From assembly GCA_945861435.1 (NCBI GenBank), contig CAMAUX010000057.1, positions 1 to 36,492 of the forward strand: DNA of 36,492 nt, written 5' to 3'. This stretch comes from Chthoniobacter flavus. GTDB taxonomy: Bacteria; Verrucomicrobiota; Verrucomicrobiia; Chthoniobacterales; Chthoniobacteraceae. This document shows positions 24,975-32,188 of this stretch, one piece after another (position 1 is the first letter of the stretch; every line of letters begins with the position of its first letter). The position numbers and the translations under genes are program-made. Below the pieces are notes generated by a model. It saw only the letters and a list, made by a program, of their open reading frames with translations. It was not told the DNA's origin and did not search any database.

Positions 24975-25088
24975 TTACAGGCGAAGTAATGATATAGGGA
25001 TGATCTCGGAATAATGATCGAAGTCGGGGTCGGATGTGAAAATCTGATACTGACGACGTGAGGCAAAGGCGCAAATAAGGAAGTCAAT
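24975..25088 (-). pseudogene. VapC-like PIN toxin, 3' fragment cut by IS insertion
   Basis: On the minus strand, positions 25088 to 24978 encode 37 residues, followed by a TAA at 24977-24975. They read I-D-F-L-I-C-A-F-A-S-R-R, then Q-Y-Q-I-F-T-S-D-P-D-F-D-H-Y and a hydrophobic tail ending L-L-R-L. This is the characteristic last third of VapC PIN domains: an acidic D-F/C-L-I-A helix start, then T-x-D-x-D-F. The coding sequence begins at the very base where the IS left end starts, so the upstream two thirds were separated by the insertion. They should lie beyond the right-hand IS copy. It belongs to a different PIN subfamily from the plus-strand fragment at 24707. Confidence 0.65.
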
Positions 25089-25226
25089 CACAGCCATCCC
25101 ACAGCCTGAGGAAACCGAGGTTCTGAAGGGACTTTTACAGAGGGAGGGTGGCGAAATTTGAGGGGAGGCAATTGCAGCTTTTGCGAGCGGGATTTTCTTT
25201 CTCGGGTGGCTGCTGTCCCATGAGAT

Positions 25227-26387
25227 TTACGCTGTGGAAGCGGTTTTTTGGCCTGCGGGAGGGGCCATCCCAGAGAGCCAGAGCTGCTGCCAAGCTTCAT
25301 GAAGCGCCCCGATAAATCGTATTCGTCCCGATGCTGTCCCATAGCTTTTTAAGAACTCAAGCAGGTCGAGCCGTTCCCAAACCGCTGAGCGCACCACCGC
25401 AAAAAGCCGCGTGAAGCTGTGCGCCCAGGCTGACAAAAATCCCTGGAAGCGCATTAGCACGTACACCAGTAGGGCCGTGTACACCTGCCAGCGCACTGCG
25501 TTGGCGCTGTGGCCCAAAAAATTGCTCAACTTCAAGGTCTGTTTGACCTGTTTAAAAAATACCTCGATGTCCCAGCGCCTCCGGTAGAGGTCGCACACCG
25601 AGCGCGGACTCCAGCTCAGATTGTTGGTGATAAAAACCAGCAGGCGTTCTTCTCCGTTAATTTCGACCTGCGCCTCCACGAGTCGTAGCAGCATGCCTTC
25701 GTGCTTGGCGTTCTTGAGCACAACGAGCTGGTCCTTGAGAATGCCTTTGACCCCTTTAGTCAGGGTCTTTTTTGCCTTGTAGGCCAGGTTCTCTTTGGCG
25801 CGGCTCACCCACCAGACCTCACGTTCATTTAGGTCCCTAAGGTGCTCGAAATCGACGTAAGCCTTGTCGAAGACGACGATTTCACCGGGGGCAATACCCG
25901 CACAGACCTCGCGTGCCCGCCTGTTGTCGTGATGGGCAGCGGTGTCGACAACGGCAAAGGAGGGAAGAAAGCTGTGCAGGTCGAGGCGCAGGTGCATTTT
26001 GGCGGCGGCCTTGCGTCTGCGGTGTTTGGCCCAGTCGATGCAGTTGGCGACCAGTTCCATCACAGTGGAATCGACGGCGTGAATCCTGACCTTGAAACGG
26101 TGCAGGAGGCCCTTGCCTTTTTTGCCCGAGGCAAAGCGCGGCTGGATGTTCTGAAGGTGTGCGAGAACCGACCAGAAAAGCGTTTCGATGAAGTCAGCTG
26201 AACGCACCTTGTTTGCGTGAGAAAGAGCGTTGCGCGAGGGTGGTACGATTTGAAGGCGGCTCAAAGCCGCTGCTTTGAGCCGAAGCCAGTCGCAAACGTC
26301 GTTGAGACTGATGGCATGCGAAAGCTGTGCAAAGAGCATGGCAGCCAGGTGGCTCAAAACGCTGAAGGTGCGAGCCTTTGTGTCCAC
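25227..26387 (-). CDS. IS4-family DDE transposase
   Basis: The transposase has the catalytic acidic residues in order: D106 in H-A-V-D-S-T, D174 in F-D-K-A-Y-V-D-F, and E275 within the signature Y268-R-R-R271-W-D-I-E275-V-F-F-K-Q-V-K282. This is an exact Y-x2-R-x3-E-x6-K match that defines IS4-type enzymes. The listed start is a GTG. The same frame is open back to 26486 and encodes family-like residues (F-S-L-K-Q-L-L-N-F-I-P-R-S-V-L), but no ATG, GTG or TTG occurs in it, so the true N-terminus is longer with an unusual start or this copy is slightly defective. The catalytic core is intact. Confidence 0.9.
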   Translation of the reverse strand: MDTKARTFSVLSHLAAMLFAQLSHAISLNDVCDWLRLKAAALSRLQIVPPSRNALSHANKVRSADFIETLFWSVLAHLQNIQPRFASGKKGKGLLHRFKVRIHAVDSTVMELVANCIDWAKHRRRKAAAKMHLRLDLHSFLPSFAVVDTAAHHDNRRAREVCAGIAPGEIVVFDKAYVDFEHLRDLNEREVWWVSRAKENLAYKAKKTLTKGVKGILKDQLVVLKNAKHEGMLLRLVEAQVEINGEERLLVFITNNLSWSPRSVCDLYRRRWDIEVFFKQVKQTLKLSNFLGHSANAVRWQVYTALLVYVLMRFQGFLSAWAHSFTRLFAVVRSAVWERLDLLEFLKSYGTASGRIRFIGALHEAWQQLWLSGMAPPAGQKTASTA

Positions 26388-26492
26388 CCCAGTTTTGCGG
26401 GCGGTTTGATTGAGGACGCTCCTCGGTATGAAGTTGAGAAGCTGCTTGAGTGAGAACGATAATGTCGGCGCGGGCTGGTTTTTGGTTCACAC

Positions 26493-26510
26493 CCCTACTG
26501 TGTGGTAGGG
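26493..26510. other. Hairpin in the IS upstream of the transposase
   Basis: The sequence ccctac (26493-26498) pairs with gtaggg (26505-26510) around a six-base loop, between the IS right end and the transposase. Hairpins at this place in insertion sequences can reduce translation of transcripts that read in from outside. Here the reading-in transcript would be that of the sulfatase operon. No T run follows, so it is not a classical terminator. Confidence 0.4.
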
Positions 26511-26594
26511 ATCCTTTCTCCAGCCCAACTTTTTTAACCTGCCACCTCATTCCTGTGGGACGGCTGTGTCATGATTACATTTCTTTGATGGCAT

Positions 26595-28373
26595 TCAATC
26601 AAGCCGGCGGACGCTGACGTAATAGGCGCCGCAGATCTCCTTGCCCTGATCGTCGAGGAAGGTGCCGCGCAGCATGGTCTGGCCCTGCTTGAGGGAGATG
26701 TTGAACACGGCAACCGTATCGGTCTGAGTCACTTCTTTTGCGCCCTTGAACTCACCTGCGCTCAGCCGCGCCTTCACAATAGGAAAGGCCTTGCCGGCGG
26801 GAAGTCGGTGGTTACCGAGCACGGAGTCCCAGGCGGGCACCGTGCCGCAGATGGCGGTATTCGCCTCCTCCGGCCATCGACGGAGAGCGATTTCGTAGTG
26901 ACCGTCGCGCGCCACTTGGATGAACCATTGATCCATCGTGTAGGTGCCTCTGCGCACCATTTCTGGAGAGAGACCTTTCTGCTCGTACTGCGTCGACGGC
27001 ACCAGCATGGACGGATTTTCATGGTCGTCGCCCACGATGATGGCGCTGCGCCTGGTCGTCCATGGCTCAACGTCTTTCCACCATTCTGCATAGGCTGCGC
27101 GCAGCTTCGCGACGATCTCTGGCTGTATGGCGCTCACATCCCTCTGCTGGCCCGGGTCGGTGGCAAGGTCGTATAATTCGCTTTCCACCAGACGCCAGCG
27201 CCCCCACATGACGGCCAAAGGTTTTTGCGCGGGATCAATGCCTGGGGCGGCTTTCCGAGGATAGCCGTGTTGAACAACCAGTATCCGGTCAGGCGGCTCC
27301 TGCCCCGCTTTTTGGAGCACTGGCGCGAGGTTGATGCCGTCAAATTTGGCCCCAAGCGTTTGCTTCAGACCGCACAGCCCGATCAGCGTCGGCACCAGAT
27401 CCTGCACCTGTGTTAGGCCGGACACTTCGCCCGGCGGCCGCAGTCCGCCGGACGGCCAACGGACAAACAACGGGGAGCGATGGCCGCCCTCCCAGGGCGT
27501 CGCCTTGCTCCCGCGCATCCCGGCGTTGTAGAGGTCTGACATGTTGGCGGTGCCGTTATCATGGAGAAACATCAGGATCGTGTTCTCGCGCAGACCTGAC
27601 TGGCGGAGGAAGGCGTCCAGTCGACCCATGTTTTCATCCACATTGGCCAGCATGCCGAGGACTTGCCGATGGTTCGGCTTCTGATCCTTGTAGGGCTCGC
27701 AATATTTTTGCGGCACAATCAGCGGCGTATGGACCAGAGGTAACGGCAGATAGCAGAAGAAAGGCTCCCCGCCTTTACTCCGCTGATCCATCCACTTCAT
27801 GGCTTCGGTGAACACAATGTCGTTCACGTAGCCCTTGAGCTGGACCGGCTTGCCGTCGGCGTGGCGGAGCCACGGATCGACATAATCGTTGCACCAGGTG
27901 TCGTCAGACACGCCGACAAACGCCGAGTTGAAATAGAGCACGTCCTTGAAGCCACGGTCCTGTGGACGGAAGGGATAATTGTCGCCCAGATGCCATTTGC
28001 CGAACTGCCCGGTGCGATAGCCGTTGGCGGCGAAGATATCGGCCACCGTCGGCAAGTCAGGGCGGAGTAACATCCGCGAGCCTGCGACCACGCTCGCGCC
28101 GTTGCGGAAATTATCCACGCCGGTCAACAGTTGTGAGCGGGTGGGAGTGCAAAATGGAGTCACGTGGAAGTCGGAAAACCGCACGCTTTCCTGGTGAAGC
28201 TTGTCCACGTTGGGCGTCTTCGCCACCGGGTTGCCGTGGCAGGCGTAGTCGCCATAACCGGCATCGTCGACCAAGATGACGATGACGTTTGGTTTGGCGC
28301 CGAGTGCCGCAGCGTTCAGCGCCGCCAGCGGCGAGAGGAACAGGGCGGCGAGGAGTGGTAGCGTGAACTTCAT
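26595..28373 (-). CDS. Exported sulfatase (formylglycine type), CTPTR active site
   Basis: This type I (S1-superfamily) sulfatase has 592 residues read from ATG at 28373, where a Sec signal begins (M-K-F-T-L-P-L-L-A-A-L-F). An ATG 39 bp upstream gives a longer, less signal-like start. The metal site V-D-D-A-G-Y-G-D is at 35-42. The residue converted to formylglycine is C75 in C-T-P-T-R, followed by L-L-T-G. The His/Lys motif G-K-W-H-L-G is near 140. The long C-terminal region, past the D-N-G metal motif, ends in a beta domain that the shorter sulfatase lacks. It is the last gene of the presumed operon, 126 bp after the second sulfatase. The substrate cannot be read from sequence. No maturase (FGE or anSME) is encoded in the window. 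Confidence 0.92.
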   Translation of the reverse strand: MKFTLPLLAALFLSPLAALNAAALGAKPNVIVILVDDAGYGDYACHGNPVAKTPNVDKLHQESVRFSDFHVTPFCTPTRSQLLTGVDNFRNGASVVAGSRMLLRPDLPTVADIFAANGYRTGQFGKWHLGDNYPFRPQDRGFKDVLYFNSAFVGVSDDTWCNDYVDPWLRHADGKPVQLKGYVNDIVFTEAMKWMDQRSKGGEPFFCYLPLPLVHTPLIVPQKYCEPYKDQKPNHRQVLGMLANVDENMGRLDAFLRQSGLRENTILMFLHDNGTANMSDLYNAGMRGSKATPWEGGHRSPLFVRWPSGGLRPPGEVSGLTQVQDLVPTLIGLCGLKQTLGAKFDGINLAPVLQKAGQEPPDRILVVQHGYPRKAAPGIDPAQKPLAVMWGRWRLVESELYDLATDPGQQRDVSAIQPEIVAKLRAAYAEWWKDVEPWTTRRSAIIVGDDHENPSMLVPSTQYEQKGLSPEMVRRGTYTMDQWFIQVARDGHYEIALRRWPEEANTAICGTVPAWDSVLGNHRLPAGKAFPIVKARLSAGEFKGAKEVTQTDTVAVFNISLKQGQTMLRGTFLDDQGKEICGAYYVSVRRLD

Positions 28374-28499
28374 AGGTGAATGGAATGAGCTGGGGCCGGT
28401 CTGGGGCAGCAAAAGCGGCGCGCGGCCACTGGAAAGGTTTCCTTATTCTGAGCCTGAGGTTCCGCCAAAGGCCTTTAGATGCTGGATTTTCCTTCCGCG

Positions 28500-29930
28500 C
28501 TATCGCCAGAGAGGCTCGATTTGTTCAGCATTCCATTTGTCCCATAACGCCGACATCTGCTGTACACGGGCCGGCTCCCGAGGGGCTAAATTTGTGGCCT
28601 CCCCAATATCGTGGGCCAGATCATAAAGCTGCCATTCCTTGCCACTCCGGATGAGTTTCCATTCGCCCAACCGCGTCGCGTTCTGCTTCCCCACCCGCCA
28701 GAACAAAGGCCGCTCCGAAAAATGGCCCGTCTGACCCGTGAGAAGCGGCAGCAGGCTCACTCCATCCAGCGCTGTTTTCTCTGGAGCCGTCCTGGCGAGA
28801 TCCAAGGCTGTCGCCGTCGCATCCATCGAGGTTACAGGCGTATCGATCTCCTGACCTTCTGGAAGATGATTTTTCCAGGAGACGATAAACGGAACTCGAA
28901 TTCCCCCCTCCAGCAACTCCCCTTTTCCTCCACGCAAAGGAGTATTATCGGAGGTGAGCTCTTTGGTTGGTCCACCATTGTCACTGAGAAAAACAACGAG
29001 CGTATTTTCCTCAGTTCCGCTCTCCGTCAATTTCGCGAGGACTTTGCCAACGCCATCGTCCAGATGAGCCAGCATCGCGGCAAAAATCCGGCGCTGGACA
29101 TCCTCAATGTGTGCGAATTTTTTCATATACTGATCCGCACCCTGCATCGGGCTGTGGACCGCATTATAAGCTAGATAGAGGAAGAACGGTTGAGCCTGAT
29201 GACGACCGATAAAGTCACAGGCCTCGCGAGTGAAGACATCGGTAAGGTTTGCCTTTTCATCCAATGGCTGGCTGCTGCGCAAAAGAGGATTATCGGTATC
29301 GTATTCGTGTTCATTGTGTCCCAATTCTGTGCTCCACACAATCCGGCCATCCGGCGAACTCCACCGCCCTTTCCCCCCATCCGGGAGGGTCTTCTTCCGC
29401 AACCAGGTCGTCACCCCCTGCCAGGGACTTGGCACATAAAAATGCCCTTCATGCAGGAACCCGAAAAACTCATCAAAGCCCCGCCGCTGCGGATGAAACT
29501 CCGCCGTGCCCCCGAGGTGCCACTTTCCAATCAATCCCGTTGCATAGCCACTGTCCCGCAACCGATCCGCAATGGTCTTCTCCGACACCGGGAGCCCAAT
29601 TCCGGGCATCGAGTTTTTGGCACCGGTAGGGTTATTCTCAAATCCAAACCGCGTCTGATAGCGCCCAGTCAAAAGCGCCGCGCGCGAAGCCGCACAAAAC
29701 GGTGCAGTGACATAGGCACTCCTGAAACGCGTTCCCCTAGCCGCCAATGCATCAATGTTCGGTGTCGGGATCTCCTTGCCTCCGTAACATCCGAGTTCTC
29801 CGTAACCGAGGTCGTCGGCAACAATGACAAGAATGTTCGGTCGCGCAGCGGCCTCGACTGCGTACCCGGACGGCAGGCCAAAAACTGCCACGGTTAAGGC
29901 TGCAATAATCCGCATCAGTGAATTTCTCAT
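28500..29930 (-). CDS. Exported sulfatase (formylglycine type), CAASR active site
   Basis: This 476-residue type I sulfatase has start ATG at 29930, giving the signal M-R-N-S-L-M-R-I-I-A-A-L-T-V-A-V-F-G. An upstream extension to 30116 would run into the preceding gene. The metal site is A-D-D-L-G-Y-G-E at 38-45. The formylglycine cysteine is C79 in C-A-A-S-R, with alanine instead of the usual proline two residues after the cysteine. G-K-W-H-L-G and D-N-G-G motifs follow. It differs enough from the neighbouring sulfatase, in length and active-site motif, to suggest a different sulfate position or sugar rather than recent duplication. It begins 68 bp after the DUF5722 gene stop and is exported to the periplasm. 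Confidence 0.92.
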   Translation of the reverse strand: MRNSLMRIIAALTVAVFGLPSGYAVEAAARPNILVIVADDLGYGELGCYGGKEIPTPNIDALAARGTRFRSAYVTAPFCAASRAALLTGRYQTRFGFENNPTGAKNSMPGIGLPVSEKTIADRLRDSGYATGLIGKWHLGGTAEFHPQRRGFDEFFGFLHEGHFYVPSPWQGVTTWLRKKTLPDGGKGRWSSPDGRIVWSTELGHNEHEYDTDNPLLRSSQPLDEKANLTDVFTREACDFIGRHQAQPFFLYLAYNAVHSPMQGADQYMKKFAHIEDVQRRIFAAMLAHLDDGVGKVLAKLTESGTEENTLVVFLSDNGGPTKELTSDNTPLRGGKGELLEGGIRVPFIVSWKNHLPEGQEIDTPVTSMDATATALDLARTAPEKTALDGVSLLPLLTGQTGHFSERPLFWRVGKQNATRLGEWKLIRSGKEWQLYDLAHDIGEATNLAPREPARVQQMSALWDKWNAEQIEPLWR

Positions 29931-29998
29931 AACTTGGATTTCTGGAGACAATGCTAATTTTGATCTTGGGAGCCGGTCGGGTCCACCCGCCCGAAATC

Positions 29999-32080
29999 CT
30001 ATGGCGTTAAACTCTTTCTCAAAACGAGCCGGGGTGCGACCCATGTCGTCCAGTCGTAGCCGGGATCCTTCAACGCATCGACAATCCAACAGATCGTCAC
30101 CTTCTGTCCGCGCCAAGCCTTCAGAGAAATCTCCGCAGGCACCTTTTCCGCAGCCTTCAAACTCCTGGCGAACACTTCCTTTCCGTCAACCTCCACTGCA
30201 AATCCGGCGCCCGTGCTCTTTTCGTGATTCAGAAATGCTTCAAACAAAAGCAAGCCATCCCCTTCTTTTTCGGACGGAACTTCCACCTTGAAAGAAAGAC
30301 GACCGAGGCCCTTTGGCATAGGATGTTGTAACAACCCGGGCCGCTGGATTTCGTCCTCAGGACCGACCAGCTTTCGAGCGACATTCTGTACATTCTCTTT
30401 CAACGCCGAATCCCGCGCCTGAACAAAATCGTAAATAACCTTGTCGGATTCGTGAAAAGGCGTTCGGGGAGCCTCGAACTTTGAAGAAATCAGATTGTTC
30501 CAATCCGCGCGCCCCACAATGGGCAGCGCGAAAGCAAACGCAGAGTCTTCCTGAGCTGTTCCGGCGCTTTGGAACAGGCTCCAAATCGCACGTTTCTTTC
30601 CAATACCATTCACGTTGCTACTGCCGTCATGAGCGCGCAGGCCAAAGTGCAGTCCGCCTTCCTGAGGGTGGTCCACGTGTCTGTGGTAAAGGAACGACTC
30701 AATTGCAGGAAGCGCCTGAACCTTTTTCCACGCAAGTGCGAATGCCGCCGCCTGTTCCTCTTCTCCATTCTCTTTGTCAGAACAATGAAATCCCTGCTCC
30801 GTGAGGGCGATTGACCGAACCTTACCCTCGAACAAATACTCGGGCTGTCCCAGAAAAGCTGGAAGGACTTCCAGATTGTGAAAGGTAATCCGTGGCGCAT
30901 CAAACCGGAGAGGCGCCGAACGGTCATTCCAGAATTCCGCTTTAAATAAGTTTTGCGGATATGGATGGAATGCCAACGCCCACGGAAAATTACCACCCTC
31001 CGTCGAGATCCTCTGAATTCCCGAAATCGCCTCAAGTCCTGAAAATCCCTTTGTAGGGTCTTCAGAGGCCGACATCAGCCAATGGTGTTCCAGCGAAACG
31101 TAGATACTAAACTGTTCGTGCATCGACCGCGTCACCAAATCCGCGATCCTCAGCGCCGCCGAATACTCGCGGATGACGATTTTGGAATCCACATTCCCAA
31201 GGTGATACCACGACCAGTGACTCTGCATTTCATTTCCAATCACCAGACCACTTAGAAGACCGAACACGGCGTCCTCCCGGGTATAGCGTTCGACCAACCA
31301 GTGAATAATCGCCCGGTAATAGAAGACGCCTTCTTCGGTCGCAGTATTGAAAGCTGAAGGGCCGATCGGAACCCGCGAAGGATCCGTAAGAGGATGTACC
31401 AACGGCGAGGACGCCGGCGTATTGGCGCGAACGTTATTCAGGAGGATTCCCGTAACACGCTGACCATTTTGATGAGCGGCCTTTAAATGTTTATCCAAAA
31501 GCGCCACACCCGCGGGACGCAGTCCAATGGTACGCCCCTCATATGTGAAATGAGCTTTGGCTTCGGCGCTTTGAAGATCCAGCAACACACCAATATCAAT
31601 GTTCTCGTTCACTTGGGCACATCCAAGCGCGACCCCGTCAGCCTCATCCAGTAGACACGTGATCCCCTTTTTCGAGGCGCCGGCTCGAAGTGGGTTCTTT
31701 CCGCGAAGCACAGCCCTGAAGTCAGTCACATACTGCGGGGCACCGAGTGCTTCTTTTCCGTCCGCCGAACACAGCCGGTATTTTGCGAAGAGTCGGTCAC
31801 GCCCACCTTCGAAGCGCGGGGTCGTTGCCCGCATTTGCGAGGCTTCGCCCCTCCATACCACAACGGATTCCGAAGACTGAGCCTCGGCGGAATCAGCAGT
31901 GAGTTGGTTGGTGGCAAGCGAAAGCCGCTCAATGGAAACCTTTCCAGGAACCTCTAAATCCCAGCGGAACTGAATTTCATCGGGCGTCACGGCAACGCAC
32001 AATCCGCCCGAAGCCGCGAGGAGATCGGGGCCTTTTCCCACTCCAAGCAGGAGCAAAAGAACAACCTTCACGAATTTCAT
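29999..32080 (-). CDS. DUF5722 protein, glycoside-hydrolase-like, exported
   Basis: This is a 693-residue protein from ATG at 32080 (signal M-K-F-V-K-V-V-L-L-L-L-L-G); an ATG 57 bp upstream would add a polar leader. The central ~400 residues fit DUF5722: the V-N-E-N-I-D-I-G segment, the E-E-G-V-F-Y-Y-R-A-I segment, and the I-G-N-E-M-Q-S-H-W near residue 282. Later come L-A-F-H-P-Y-P and A-L-T-E-Q-G near 426. Glu-282 after I-G-N and Glu-426 after L-T sit like the acid/base and nucleophile of clan-A TIM-barrel glycosidases; that reading is inference. The N-terminus is a beta domain and the C-terminal ~150 residues look like a carbohydrate-binding beta sandwich. Its location between a sulfatase and a dehydrogenase supports a role in cleaving a sulfated glycan. 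Confidence 0.75.
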   Translation of the reverse strand: MKFVKVVLLLLLGVGKGPDLLAASGGLCVAVTPDEIQFRWDLEVPGKVSIERLSLATNQLTADSAEAQSSESVVVWRGEASQMRATTPRFEGGRDRLFAKYRLCSADGKEALGAPQYVTDFRAVLRGKNPLRAGASKKGITCLLDEADGVALGCAQVNENIDIGVLLDLQSAEAKAHFTYEGRTIGLRPAGVALLDKHLKAAHQNGQRVTGILLNNVRANTPASSPLVHPLTDPSRVPIGPSAFNTATEEGVFYYRAIIHWLVERYTREDAVFGLLSGLVIGNEMQSHWSWYHLGNVDSKIVIREYSAALRIADLVTRSMHEQFSIYVSLEHHWLMSASEDPTKGFSGLEAISGIQRISTEGGNFPWALAFHPYPQNLFKAEFWNDRSAPLRFDAPRITFHNLEVLPAFLGQPEYLFEGKVRSIALTEQGFHCSDKENGEEEQAAAFALAWKKVQALPAIESFLYHRHVDHPQEGGLHFGLRAHDGSSNVNGIGKKRAIWSLFQSAGTAQEDSAFAFALPIVGRADWNNLISSKFEAPRTPFHESDKVIYDFVQARDSALKENVQNVARKLVGPEDEIQRPGLLQHPMPKGLGRLSFKVEVPSEKEGDGLLLFEAFLNHEKSTGAGFAVEVDGKEVFARSLKAAEKVPAEISLKAWRGQKVTICWIVDALKDPGYDWTTWVAPRLVLRKSLTP

Positions 32081-32188
32081 GAAAAATAGAACCCGGGGCC
32101 TTTTAAAGGCGGCGAATCGAGGAGGTTTGGTAGTCACTTTAACTTTGGTTGTTATCGAACAAGCACCGCTTTCGTGTTAATTTGAATG

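Larger units (their letters stand above)
25089..26568 (-). mobile_element. IS4-family insertion sequence, left copy
   Basis: The ends are imperfect terminal inverted repeats: cacagccatcccacag at 25089-25104, and its counterpart at 26553-26568 reading cacagccgtcccacag on the minus strand, 15 of 16 identical. The element is about 1480 bp and contains one transposase gene. Flanks differ (…gaagtcaat on the left, tcatgattac… on the right), so no 10-13-bp target duplication surrounds this single copy. That is expected if this copy is one end of a larger composite unit. It lies 26 bp beyond the stop codon of the first sulfatase. Exact end bases are uncertain by about three. Confidence 0.85.

Noticed and set aside
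25076-26580. Target-site duplication around the left IS alone
   Set aside because: The two 10-12-bp flanks (…gaagtcaat and tcatgattac…) do not match, so no duplication is claimed.
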